Source: Anaerolineae bacterium (GTDB lineage Bacteria > Chloroflexota > Anaerolineae > Aggregatilineales > Phototrophicaceae). From it: a stretch of 64,000 nt of DNA. The notes beneath the pieces were generated by a model, which did not search any database, had not been told where the DNA came from, and saw only the letters and a list, made by a program, of their open reading frames with translations. The stretch lies in NCBI GenBank assembly GCA_023382675.1, contig JAHDWN010000001.1, positions 1 to 64,000 of the forward strand, read 5' to 3'. The translations under genes and the position numbers were made by a program. Positions within the stretch are counted from its first letter, which is position 1. Every line of letters starts with the position of its first letter. This document shows positions 25,724-33,895 of this stretch, in pieces.

Positions 25724-27634
25724 TTGAACGTTGACGTGAAGCGTTTCCTCATCGTCCAGCTTGCCGATATTGGCGACCTCGTCCTCTCGACACCTGCACT
25801 CGCGGCGCTGCGCGAAGCGCATCCTGACGCCCATATCGCCCTGCTGACCACGGCTCATGCTGCGCCAATCGTGGCAAATACGGGGCTTGTGGATGAAATC
25901 ATCACGTTCGACAAGCACACATTCGACAACGCCAAAGCATTGCTCAAACCGCGCAATTTTCGGCGGGCAGTGCAGCTTGCCCTGCGCCTGCGCCAGGGCG
26001 GCTACGACACCACGTTGGTGTTTCATCACTTCAGCACACGCTTCGGCGCGCTCAAGTTCGCGGCGCTGGCCTGGAGCGCCGGCAGCCGCCGCATCCTGGG
26101 GCTGGAGAATGGCAATGGCTTCTTCCTGACCGAACGGCTGCCGGATCAGGGCTTCGGCGCGCGTCATCAAGCCCAATACTGGCTCGACCTCACGGCCATG
26201 ACCGGCGCAGCGGCGACACCCCGCAGTGCCGTGATCGCTATCAGCGACGAGGATCGCGCCTGGGCCACGCGCGCGCTGAGATCAGACACAGCAGCTGCCC
26301 AATCGTCACCCAGCCCACTGATCGCTTTTCATGCGGGCAGCGGCGGTTACAGCCATGCGCGCCGCTGGGATGCGGATCATTTCGCCGCCGTCGCCGACGC
26401 TCTGGCAGAACGCCATCAGGCGCGCATCGTGCTCGTCGGCAGCAAGAATGACGATACCGCCGCTGTGAAAGCTGCGACGAAGACGCTGGCGCTCGATTTG
26501 AGCGGGCAAACCAGCCTGGGTCAGCTTGCCGCCGTGCTGGAACAGTGCGACCTGTTTATCGGCGCGGACAGCGGTGTTATGCACATCGCGGCGGCAGCCG
26601 GTGCATCCGTGGTCGCTATCTTCGGTCCCAGCAATCAGAAAGCGTGGTCGCCCTGGACACTCGATGGACGCCACATGATCGTGCGCAGCGCGCCGGAGTG
26701 CTCGCCGTGCAGCTACGTCGAGACAGTTGTCGGCCTGCGAGATGGCTGCGCCGCACGGACGTGCATGAGAATGGTCACGCCAGAGCATGTCATCTCGGCG
26801 GCGGAGATTCTGCTCGATTCCCTCACCACCCATCTTGAGCATTCGTCGCCAGCGCCGAACAAGGCGGCTGTGAGCACAAACAAGATTGTGCTACTCGGTA
26901 TCCCTGTCAATACCATTACCTACACACAGTGGTTTGACCGCATTGCCGACTGGATCAACGATCAGGCCGATACGCGCTGCCGCCACGTCTGCACGGTCAA
27001 CCCGGAATTCATCATGATCGCCAAGCACGATGTCAATTTCCGCAATATCCTGCGCAGAGCGGATCTCGGCATCCCCGATGGCGTCGGTCTGTTGTGGGCG
27101 GCGCGCCAGCGTGGCGAACCGCTGCCAGAGCGCGTCACCGGCAGCGACGGCGTGCCCAGAATCGCCGGGATGGCGGCTAAACACGGCTGGCGGCTGTTCT
27201 TGCTCGGCGCAGCGCCGGGTGTCGCGGATAAGGCGGCTGAGGTACTGCGCACTCGCTATCCAGGTGTGCAGATCGCCGGTGTCTTCAGCGGCAGCCCTGC
27301 CCCGGACGAAGAGGATGCCATTGTCGAACGGGTCAATGCCAGCGGCGCGGACATCCTGTTCGTCGCCTATGGCGCGCCGGAACAGGACAAGTGGATCGCG
27401 CGTAATCTGCCACGCCTGCAAACGCGGGTGGCGATGGGCGTTGGCGGGTCGCTCGACTTCATTGCTGGCATCATTCCGCGCGCGCCACTCTGGATGCAGC
27501 GCGCGGGTCTGGAATGGCTTTATCGTCTGTACTTGCAGCCCTCCCGCATCGGGCGTATGATGCGCTTGCCCCGCTTCGTGTTGGCGATTTTGCGAGAAAA
27601 CAGACGGATCAAGCGAACCAGATCCAAAGGATAG
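25724..27634 (+). CDS. GT9 (heptosyltransferase-like) - GT26 (WecG/TagA/CpsF) fusion protein
   Basis: 636 residues. Residues 1-330 are a GT9 transferase: FLIVQLADIGDLVLSTPALAALREAHPDAHIALLTT, LIAFHAGSGGYSHARRWDADHF, and ADSGVMHIAAAAGASVVAIFGPSNQKAWSP, the family's donor-binding end. After a Ser/Pro linker (about 350-380), residues 386-625 form a complete WecG/TagA/CpsF domain: LLGIPVNTITYTQWFD, VCTVNPEFIMIAKHD, ADLGIPDGVGLLWAARQRG, RVTGSDGVPRIAG, FVAYGAPEQDKWI and MGVGGSLDFIAGIIPRAPLWMQRAGLEWLYRL. GT26 enzymes add ManNAc-type sugars to lipid-linked GlcNAc. The start may be TTG 25724 or GTG 25736; no strong ribosome-binding site, in keeping with coupling. Confidence 0.85.
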   Translation: MNVDVKRFLIVQLADIGDLVLSTPALAALREAHPDAHIALLTTAHAAPIVANTGLVDEIITFDKHTFDNAKALLKPRNFRRAVQLALRLRQGGYDTTLVFHHFSTRFGALKFAALAWSAGSRRILGLENGNGFFLTERLPDQGFGARHQAQYWLDLTAMTGAAATPRSAVIAISDEDRAWATRALRSDTAAAQSSPSPLIAFHAGSGGYSHARRWDADHFAAVADALAERHQARIVLVGSKNDDTAAVKAATKTLALDLSGQTSLGQLAAVLEQCDLFIGADSGVMHIAAAAGASVVAIFGPSNQKAWSPWTLDGRHMIVRSAPECSPCSYVETVVGLRDGCAARTCMRMVTPEHVISAAEILLDSLTTHLEHSSPAPNKAAVSTNKIVLLGIPVNTITYTQWFDRIADWINDQADTRCRHVCTVNPEFIMIAKHDVNFRNILRRADLGIPDGVGLLWAARQRGEPLPERVTGSDGVPRIAGMAAKHGWRLFLLGAAPGVADKAAEVLRTRYPGVQIAGVFSGSPAPDEEDAIVERVNASGADILFVAYGAPEQDKWIARNLPRLQTRVAMGVGGSLDFIAGIIPRAPLWMQRAGLEWLYRLYLQPSRIGRMMRLPRFVLAILRENRRIKRTRSKG

Positions 27635-27635
27635 A

Positions 27636-28226
27636 ATGATGCAGCAGCATATTTGCGTCTACTGTGGCGCTGCGAATGGTGTTGACGCAGCCTATGTCGA
27701 GACCGCGCGTGAAGCCGGTCAAGCGATTGCCCAGCGCGGTCACGTGCTTGTCTACGGCGGCGGGAATCGCGGCTTGATGGGTGAAGTCGCGCGCGCAGCT
27801 ACAGACTATGGTGGCCGGATCATCGGTGTCATCCCCCGGATGCTGACGGATGTCGAACAAGCCTTCAGCGAAGCCAACAAGCTGCACATCAGCGACGGAT
27901 TGCGCGATCGCAAATCGATCATGGAAAGCTACGCCAGCGGGTTTCTGATCCTGCCGGGCGGCTTGGGCACGCTAGATGAGCTGTTCGAAATCTTGACGCA
28001 AAAGCAGCTGCGCACAATGAATAAGCCCATCGTCCTCGTCAACACTAAGGGCTACTATGAGCCGCTTGTGCGTCTGTTCGATCACGTTCACAACCAGGGC
28101 TTTCTCAACGGGCAGTATCGCAAGTTCTATCACGTCGCGCCCGATGCGTTGAGCGGCGTCGAATACATCGAGCAGTACAAGCCCGTCACCATCGAGAGCC
28201 GGTTTCAGAACAACAGCGCCAAGTAA
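27636..28226 (+). CDS. LOG family protein (cytokinin riboside 5'-monophosphate phosphoribohydrolase-like)
   Basis: 196 residues, start ATG 27636 (or 27639) one base after the previous stop, AAGGA upstream. The Rossmann-fold signature is complete: ICVYCGAANGVDAAYVETAREAGQAIAQRGHVLVYGGGNRGLMGEVARAA, then SGFLILPGGLGTLDELFEILT, the PGGxGTxxE motif that defines LOG enzymes. These split nucleoside 5'-monophosphates into base and ribose 5-phosphate. The bacterial substrate is often unknown. It ends the 24.6-28.2 kb operon. Confidence 0.88.
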   Translation: MMQQHICVYCGAANGVDAAYVETAREAGQAIAQRGHVLVYGGGNRGLMGEVARAATDYGGRIIGVIPRMLTDVEQAFSEANKLHISDGLRDRKSIMESYASGFLILPGGLGTLDELFEILTQKQLRTMNKPIVLVNTKGYYEPLVRLFDHVHNQGFLNGQYRKFYHVAPDALSGVEYIEQYKPVTIESRFQNNSAK

Positions 28227-28254
28227 GAAGGTTGGGCTGCCAGGATGCACACGC

Positions 28255-28716
28255 CTAAAACAGGCGAAGCTGCCCGGCGGCTTCCTCGCCAGGGGGTTTC
28301 TTGAGCGAACGGGGTGGCAAAAGGCCGTTTTCCTCCAGCCATGCGCCGTCGGGGCCTTCCCAACCATAGCGATTGAGATCGACATGTTCGCGATCGTCAA
28401 GCACGCCTTCCGCGCGCAGGCGTGTGCGCTGCTGCGCCGCAGAGATGCTCTCCTCCGGCAGGCTGATGGTCCCTTTGCTGTTGATGACGCGATGCCAGGG
28501 CACGGTCGGCTCATCGACGCGCGAGACTGCGTTCATCGCGTCACCCACCCAGCGCGGCCCTAGTTTCTGATAATCCGCCGATTCGACGCCGTCGGGAGGC
28601 GGGATCATCGACGCGATCTGGCCGAACGTCGTCACGATGCTCACAGGCACCTGGCGCACGATCTTCCAGACAATCTCGTAGTACGCGCGGGGATCAGGGG
28701 GTTGAGGATGACGCAT
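28255..28716 (-). CDS. alkyltransferase-like protein (ATL), MGMT family without the acceptor Cys
   Basis: 153 residues; ATG 28716 with GGGAG upstream. MGMT-fold: IVWKIVRQVPVSIVTTFGQIASM, VGDAMNAVSRVD and VPWHRVINSKGTISL. In true O6-alkylguanine transferases the loop reads PCHRV; here Cys is replaced by Trp (PWHRV), the hallmark of ATL proteins. These bind O6-alkylguanine in DNA, flip it out and recruit nucleotide-excision repair but do not remove the alkyl group. The C-terminal ~45 residues are an extension without recognised domain. It converges with the LOG gene. Confidence 0.87.
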   Translation of the reverse strand: MRHPQPPDPRAYYEIVWKIVRQVPVSIVTTFGQIASMIPPPDGVESADYQKLGPRWVGDAMNAVSRVDEPTVPWHRVINSKGTISLPEESISAAQQRTRLRAEGVLDDREHVDLNRYGWEGPDGAWLEENGLLPPRSLKKPPGEEAAGQLRLF

Positions 28717-28728
28717 GAAGAAACTCCC

Positions 28729-29730
28729 TCATACTCGCCAGTTTTCCAAAGCCCAGATGAGTTCGGATGGCGTCGGTGAATAGTTCCCTACCCGGCGCAC
28801 CACCAACCCACTCGCGTAGTTGGCGAGCATGGCCGCGTCTGCAAGGCTGGAACCGACCGCAAGCGCCATCGTCAGCACCGCTACGGCCGTATCGCCGGCG
28901 CCAACGGTGTCATACACGTCCGTGATGGCAGGCGTCGGACAATGTGCGACTTCGCCGCTAGCGGTCGCGATCGTCACCCCATCAGCCCCCCGCGTGATAA
29001 CCATTCCGAGTGTCAACTTCAATGTCGTGCAGAGTTCGAGCGCAGCCGCGCCAAACTCATCACCGCTGCGCAGATCACGCCGCAAGTAGGCTTCGGCTTC
29101 CGCAGTATTGCATTTCACCAGGCCAAAGCCAACATACTTGTCGAATTGCCCTTGTGAATCCGCCGTTAACATCACACGGCCATGCGCAAGGTCGCAGGCA
29201 GCCTTGACAAGCTCTGGTGTCAGCAAGCCGACCTGATAATCAGAAAATAAGATGGCGTCAGCGTCATCCAAGTGCTCGAACAGCGCAGCGCGCAGCCTTT
29301 TTTCAATCGCCGGAGAGATAGCATCCCGCGACAGCCGGTCCAGCCGCGCGACTTGCTGAGGAAAGCGCAGCCCCATCTGAGCCATCACCCGGGTCTTGAC
29401 CGTGGTCGGACGAGTCGCATCAACAACGAGCGTCGCCGTTTCAATACCACGCGCCTGCAAGACCTGGCGCAGCGTCGTCGCTTCCGCATCCGCGCCGATG
29501 ACGCTGACCAGTATCGCGCTGCCCCCCAATGCAACGATATTGGCGGCGGGATTGGCCGCGCCGCCGGGGATCAACCTGCGCTCTTCAAATTCGAGCACAG
29601 GTATCGGAGCTTCGCGACTCATGCGCGTCGCTTTGCCGATCAGATATTCGTCAAGGAACGCATCCCCGATCACCAGAATACGGCAGCCAGCAAGTTTTGG
29701 GACAAGGTCTCGTAGTTGTTCAATCGCCAT
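28729..29730 (-). CDS. PfkB-family sugar kinase, RfaE1 (HldE kinase domain)-like
   Basis: 333 residues. Ribokinase fold: ILVIGDAFLDEYLIGKATRMSREAPIPVLEFEERRLIPGGAANPAANI near the N-terminus, as in the kinase domain of RfaE/HldE, ILFSDYQVGLLTP, and the catalytic loop DTVGAGDTAVAVLTMAL near residue 270. RfaE1 phosphorylates D-glycero-D-manno-heptose 7-phosphate. The partner nucleotidyltransferase domain is missing here, and no other heptose gene is in the window, so other sugars or deoxy sugars are possible. It sits just upstream of the ATL gene on the minus strand. Confidence 0.75.
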   Translation of the reverse strand: MAIEQLRDLVPKLAGCRILVIGDAFLDEYLIGKATRMSREAPIPVLEFEERRLIPGGAANPAANIVALGGSAILVSVIGADAEATTLRQVLQARGIETATLVVDATRPTTVKTRVMAQMGLRFPQQVARLDRLSRDAISPAIEKRLRAALFEHLDDADAILFSDYQVGLLTPELVKAACDLAHGRVMLTADSQGQFDKYVGFGLVKCNTAEAEAYLRRDLRSGDEFGAAALELCTTLKLTLGMVITRGADGVTIATASGEVAHCPTPAITDVYDTVGAGDTAVAVLTMALAVGSSLADAAMLANYASGLVVRRVGNYSPTPSELIWALENWRV

Positions 29731-29769
29731 AGAGCGGTATTGAAACGTGCGTGGGCGCAGAACGCAAGA

Positions 29770-29802
29770 GGGAAAAATCAGGGCGACCTTCTAGTCGCCC
29801 TG
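29770..29802 (-). terminator. terminator of the slipin gene
   Basis: CAGGGCGAC (29779-29787) pairs with GTCGCCCTG (29794-29802), 6-base loop; on the minus strand it is followed by ATTTTTCCC. It begins 10 bases after the slipin stop. Confidence 0.8.
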
Positions 29803-29811
29803 CTGGTTGGA

Positions 29812-30720
29812 CTATTTCTTGTCTTCGCCAGAGCCATTTTCGGTCATCGAACTAGTCAGCCGCTGCATCAGGCTCGTGACTTCCATCGGGACGATGAACT
29901 TGGTTGATGCACTGGCGCCGACCTGGCGCAGAGTCTCCAAATACTGGAGCATCATGGTTCTTTCGGTCAGCGATCGCGCTTCCTCCTCCAGTGCTTTCAA
30001 GGCAGCCGAAAAGCCCTGCGCTTTGAGAAGCTGTGCCTGTCGTTCGCCTTCCGCCTCAAGAATCATTCCCTGCCGCCGGCCCTCCGCACGGAGAATAGCC
30101 GCCTGCTTTTCGCCTTCTGCGACCGAGATTGCCGCCTGCCGTTCGCCTTCAGCCTGCGTCACGGTCGCACGGCGTGTGCGTTCGGCACTCATCTGTCGGT
30201 TCATGGACTCTTGTACATCCGCGGGCGGCTCGACTTCGCGGATCTCGACGCGCGTGACTTTCAAGCCCCAACGCTCAGTTACTTCATCCAGCTTCAGGCG
30301 CAATGTGTCGTTGATTTGCTCACGCTTTGCCAGCACATCATCCAGATCGATGTCGCCTACGACAGCCCGCAGTGTGGTCGCCGCGATGTTCAAGGAGGCA
30401 CGCACAACATCATCGACCGTCAAGATGGATAGCTTCGGATCGACCACACGATAGTAGACCAGGAAGTCGATATCGATGGTGACGTTGTCTTTCGAAATGA
30501 CCGATTGGCGTGGCACTTCGAGAAAGCGCTCACGGAGATCAATCTTGCGGGCAGATTCGAGCAACGGAATGATGAGCGTAGGCCCGGGGCCACGCGTACC
30601 CGCATAGCGCCCCAGCGCCAGAACGACGAGGCGTTCATATTCAGGCACAATACGAATCGCGCTGACGATCATGTAGACGACGAAGATGATTAGTGCAACG
30701 AGAAGAATGGGTTCAGCCAT
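29812..30720 (-). CDS. SPFH/Band 7 membrane protein (slipin)
   Basis: 302 residues; ATG 30720 with GGAGG upstream. One membrane helix (ILLVALIIFVVYMIVSAI), then the SPFH core: VPEYERLVVLALGRYAGTRGPGPTLIIPLLES, VPRQSVISKDNVTIDIDFLVYYRV, and a long charged coiled coil with repeated AEGERQAA / AEGEKQAA / AEGRRQG units (about 185-240). The ordering is that of bacterial slipins, which form large membrane assemblies. It lies 17 bases after nfeD, its usual partner. Confidence 0.9.
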   Translation of the reverse strand: MAEPILLVALIIFVVYMIVSAIRIVPEYERLVVLALGRYAGTRGPGPTLIIPLLESARKIDLRERFLEVPRQSVISKDNVTIDIDFLVYYRVVDPKLSILTVDDVVRASLNIAATTLRAVVGDIDLDDVLAKREQINDTLRLKLDEVTERWGLKVTRVEIREVEPPADVQESMNRQMSAERTRRATVTQAEGERQAAISVAEGEKQAAILRAEGRRQGMILEAEGERQAQLLKAQGFSAALKALEEEARSLTERTMMLQYLETLRQVGASASTKFIVPMEVTSLMQRLTSSMTENGSGEDKK

Positions 30721-30737
30721 CGAACATGCCTCCTGCG

Positions 30738-31346
30738 TTAAGATAGCTCTTCATTTTTGTGTTTGACAGCTTCGACAAAGAGTGTGAGACCGTCTCGCTC
30801 TACAACCACCACCTCTTCACCCATGTCGAGCGGATGATCGCTTTGCGCCGACCATGATTCGCCGCGCACATGGACTGCGCCAACCGGCGAGAATGATTTG
30901 ATGACACGGCCACGTGCGCCGATCAGATTCTCTTCTTCATCAATGATCGATCGGGTGCGATTCCGCTCTAACGCTGGGCGCAACGCCAGTTGATGATAGA
31001 GCAGCACAATGCCAATGCACGTGGCGACAAGCACTGGCGAGACGGGATTCTGCGAAAAGAGAAACAGACTGCCGATGGCCTGGAGAGCTAAGCCCAACCC
31101 TGCAATCAACGTCGGGCGCCCTTTGATAAAAGGCACCGCAAGAAAGCCCGCGACTCCCAAGATCAGGAGAATAAGCGCCCACCAATTGACAGTCACTGTC
31201 GTGAGCAGATAGATTCCAAACAGCACCACGCCAATGCTGATCAGCTCTATGACTCCCGTGCCTGGCACGTATGTGGCCGTCACACCAATCCATAAGCCGA
31301 TGAACAGAATGAGGTAAATTGTGTTCGAATCAAATGTCAGCACCAT
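30738..31346 (-). CDS. nfeD: NfeD family membrane protein
   Basis: 202 residues (ATG 31346, GAGAGG upstream). Four or five short membrane helices (YLILFIGLWIGVTATYV, IELISIGVVLFGIYLLTTVTV, WALILLILGVAGFLAV, LIAGLGLALQAIGSLFLF, VLVATCIGIVLLYHQLAL) precede a C-terminal OB-fold (LIGARGRVIKSFSPVGAVHVRGESWSAQS...GEEVVVVERDGLTLFVEAV). This is the short NfeD form without the ClpP-like protease domain. Gene order nfeD-slipin is the classic pair; NfeD is thought to bind the SPFH protein through its OB domain. Confidence 0.88.
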   Translation of the reverse strand: MVLTFDSNTIYLILFIGLWIGVTATYVPGTGVIELISIGVVLFGIYLLTTVTVNWWALILLILGVAGFLAVPFIKGRPTLIAGLGLALQAIGSLFLFSQNPVSPVLVATCIGIVLLYHQLALRPALERNRTRSIIDEEENLIGARGRVIKSFSPVGAVHVRGESWSAQSDHPLDMGEEVVVVERDGLTLFVEAVKHKNEELS

Positions 31347-31465
31347 CAAACCGACCTCTCAACTGGTGGTGATGATTACCTTCCAGTATAAAATATCCTG
31401 TCACTGCTATCCCCCTCAATTATTCGGGGTCGTAAAAATGCCGGTTGGAAGTGACACACTCACGA

Positions 31466-31471
31466 TATAAT
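31466..31471 (+). promoter_or_regulatory. -10 element of the M20 amidohydrolase gene
   Basis: TATAAT at 31466-31471, 43 bases before the ATG at 31514. A TTGGAA lies 15 bases upstream (31445-31450), a poor spacing, so confidence is modest. Confidence 0.4.
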
Positions 31472-31513
31472 ACGACAATTGTCTTCCTGGCTTACAACGC
31501 TACAACAAACCCA

Positions 31514-32776
31514 ATGACCGAACCTTCTTCGCCCTATCCGCAATTGCGTGTCAACAGTGATCGATTCAGAGCTGATTTTGATGAATTGGCTCAGATCGGC
31601 GCGACGCCTGAAGGTGGTGTCAACCGGCTGGCACTTTCGCCTGAGGACTTGCTGGCGCGCGCCTGGTTCGCCGACAAAATCGAGGCAGCAGGCTTAACAG
31701 TGAAGGATGATGACGCGGGCAATTTGAGTGGTGTTCTGCGCTCGCGCGATCCGGCTGCCAAGACACTGATGATCGGCTCCCATCTCGATAGTGTGCCCAA
31801 CGGCGGGCGCTTTGATGGCTCAACCGGCGTGCTTGCCGCCTTAGAATGCTTACGTGTCATCAAAGAGAATAACATCACCCTGCCGGTGCATCTGGAAGCG
31901 ATCAGTTTCACCGATGATGAGGGCTGCTGGCGCTCGCTTTTTGGCAGCCGCGCGGTGGCCGGTCTTCTAACCGAGGATGACATCGAAGATCGGCGTGTGG
32001 ATAACGCCCCGTTCCGTGCCGCGCTAACCCGTGCGGGCATTGACCCACGCAAGGTGTTCCATGCAGAACGACCGTCTTCGAGTCTCGCCGGATACCTGGA
32101 ACTGCACATCGAGCAGGGAGAACGCCTGGCGCGCGCAGATAAGGACATCGGCGTGGTTGTAGGCATTGTCGGGCGCACAACCTATCGTTTCACCTTCTAC
32201 GGGCAGGCGGCGCATTCTGGAACAACGGACATGTACCGCCGCCGCGACGCCCTGCGCGGCGCAGCCCTGTTCATCGTCCGCGCCCATGATGCCGTCCGTG
32301 AGAAATACGGCGACGGCGTTTTCAACTGTGGCGGTGTTGTCGTCAAGCCGGGCGCATTCAATATCATTCCGAGCGAGGCCGACCTGCTGGTGGAATGCCG
32401 CCATGTCAATGCGCGCCTGATGTCCGAAATGGAAATGATGATCGTGCAGATCGCACGCGAATGTGCCGCAACCCATGGGTTGAATTTCAACAGCGAACAG
32501 GTTGCGCATGTCCCCGCAGCACATATGGACGAACGCATCATGGCTGCCATCGAACAGGCTGCGCGACATTTGAATTTGAGCACACTCAACCTGACAAGCT
32601 ATGCCGGCCATGATTCCCAGATCCTGAGTCGAATCACCCCCTGCGGGATGCTTTTCATTCCTTCAATCGATGGCATCAGCCACAATCCCAGGGAATTCAC
32701 GCATTGGGAGAATGTCATCAAAGGGGCGAACACACTGCTGCACGCCATGCTCAGTTATGCGCTGGCGGAGGCGTGA
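31514..32776 (+). CDS. M20 family amidohydrolase (allantoate deiminase / N-carbamoyl-amino-acid hydrolase type)
   Basis: 420 residues from ATG 31514. Two-metal M20 peptidase fold: MIGSHLDSVPNGGRFDGSTGVLAALECL (His and Asp ligands), ISFTDDEGCWRSLFGSRAVAG (the DDEG/GS motif), LHIEQGERLARAD, the dimer-domain motif TTYRFTFYGQAAHSGTTDMYRRRDAL, and SYAGHDSQIL...MLFIPSIDGISHNPREFT (last His ligand). This pattern belongs to the hydantoinase/carbamoylase group, which hydrolyse N-carbamoyl amino acids, ureidoglycolate or allantoate. The substrate is not fixed by sequence alone. It converges with the hypothetical gene below. Confidence 0.85.
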   Translation: MTEPSSPYPQLRVNSDRFRADFDELAQIGATPEGGVNRLALSPEDLLARAWFADKIEAAGLTVKDDDAGNLSGVLRSRDPAAKTLMIGSHLDSVPNGGRFDGSTGVLAALECLRVIKENNITLPVHLEAISFTDDEGCWRSLFGSRAVAGLLTEDDIEDRRVDNAPFRAALTRAGIDPRKVFHAERPSSSLAGYLELHIEQGERLARADKDIGVVVGIVGRTTYRFTFYGQAAHSGTTDMYRRRDALRGAALFIVRAHDAVREKYGDGVFNCGGVVVKPGAFNIIPSEADLLVECRHVNARLMSEMEMMIVQIARECAATHGLNFNSEQVAHVPAAHMDERIMAAIEQAARHLNLSTLNLTSYAGHDSQILSRITPCGMLFIPSIDGISHNPREFTHWENVIKGANTLLHAMLSYALAEA

Positions 32777-32782
32777 TGTCCC

Positions 32783-33322
32783 TCACCACCACAGATCGTG
32801 ACGCTTGCGGGTCGCGAATGAATGATGGCTGAGTTGTCGCCAGTAGGGGCGCTTGAGCAGATCGGGCGGTCGGCCTGCATAGCGCTGTATCAATTCGAGT
32901 GGATAGTCCTGTTCGCCGTCATCCTGAATACGGATAGGCCCAACGCGTTGGTAGCGAGCAACGCGCCACAACGCCAGCCAGAGCGCCAGAAATCGGCGTG
33001 GACTCAGGAAATAGGCGAGTGCGCGCGGCACACTCAAGAGAATCCGGAGATACATCAACGGTTCTAGTTCTTGTTTCAACAAGAGCGCCGTGTTGTATTC
33101 CACTTCCAGATTGTGTTCATGCGCAAGCCACCGCTGCAAGCGCTGGCTCTGCTCGATAATGTCGTGATCTGGGGCGCTGGGGCGCTGCATACGCCGCCAG
33201 ACACTCCAGCGCCAGACTTCCAGCATTTGTGCAAGTTCTTCGTCAGTCAGCTCGTAAGCATCAAGACTGCCATGACGAACAAAATCGGTCAGGTCGTCGT
33301 GAAGCGCGTCCTGCAACGGCAT
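32783..33322 (-). CDS. hypothetical protein, Trp/Arg-rich
   Basis: 179 residues; ATG 33322 with a good GGAGG, so it is probably real. No family recognised. An acidic N-terminal third (ELTDEELAQMLEVWRWSVWRRMQR) is followed by a helical middle, a moderately hydrophobic segment (LMYLRILLSVPRALAYFLSPRRFLALWLALWRVARYQR) that may bind the membrane surface, and a basic Trp-rich end (KRPYWRQLSHHSFATRKRHDLWW). It stops 6 bases from the convergent M20 gene. Confidence 0.55.
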   Translation of the reverse strand: MPLQDALHDDLTDFVRHGSLDAYELTDEELAQMLEVWRWSVWRRMQRPSAPDHDIIEQSQRLQRWLAHEHNLEVEYNTALLLKQELEPLMYLRILLSVPRALAYFLSPRRFLALWLALWRVARYQRVGPIRIQDDGEQDYPLELIQRYAGRPPDLLKRPYWRQLSHHSFATRKRHDLWW

Positions 33323-33584
33323 GAAGTTTCCTCCGTTGGGCGCTAGATCCGGGCGATAGCTTTACGTCGATGTGGGGGCAGTGCTAGAGGGCAGGTTTGG
33401 TATTGTATGCTCTTCTTTGTCAGCATAGCACAAACCCCTGGATACAAGCCGTTCCGGTATTATGCAAATCGAACGAATTCATGGAGCGAACATCGCCCGT
33501 CAGTCATCCAAGCAGACACTTGACAGAAACCCGATCTACATCGATCATGATGTCACTTTTGCACAAGCTTCAGGAGCATGGACG

Positions 33585-33827
33585 ATGCCAGGGCGCAAGA
33601 AAATCACCGGCGTCAAGCCGATGTTCGGCAATCAGCGCAGCTTTTCGATGCGCGCGACACGTCGGAAGTACAATCCTAATCTTCAGACCAAGAAATTCTA
33701 CGTGCCGGAACTCGACCGCCGGGTTGAAGTACGCGTGACCGCTGGGGAAATCCGCACGATCGACAAGATCGGTTTGATGGCGTTTCTCAAGCGTCGCGGC
33801 GTGAAGGTCGAACGCCTGCTCGATTAG
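33585..33827 (+). CDS. rpmB: 50S ribosomal protein bL28
   Basis: 80 residues; ATG 33585 with AGGAG 8 bases upstream. The bL28 pattern is seen in GNQRSFSMRATRRKYNPNLQTKKFYVP and, near the end, VRVTAGEIRTIDKIGLMAFLKRRG. The usual N-terminus of bL28 with CxxCGK cysteines is replaced by MPGRKKITGVKPMF, so this is the zinc-free form. It is a single gene with its own terminator, in the large subunit of the ribosome. Confidence 0.88.
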   Translation: MPGRKKITGVKPMFGNQRSFSMRATRRKYNPNLQTKKFYVPELDRRVEVRVTAGEIRTIDKIGLMAFLKRRGVKVERLLD

Positions 33828-33850
33828 AGCAGTTTTTCTGTTGCATGTTT

Positions 33851-33876
33851 ACGGCGGGCGATATGTCCGCCGTTTT
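33851..33876 (+). terminator. terminator of rpmB
   Basis: ACGGCGG (33851-33857) pairs with CCGCCGT (33867-33873), 9-base loop, then a T run (TTTTGATTTG). It begins 23 bases after the rpmB stop. Confidence 0.78.
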
Positions 33877-33895
33877 GATTTGACGGCCAGCCATC

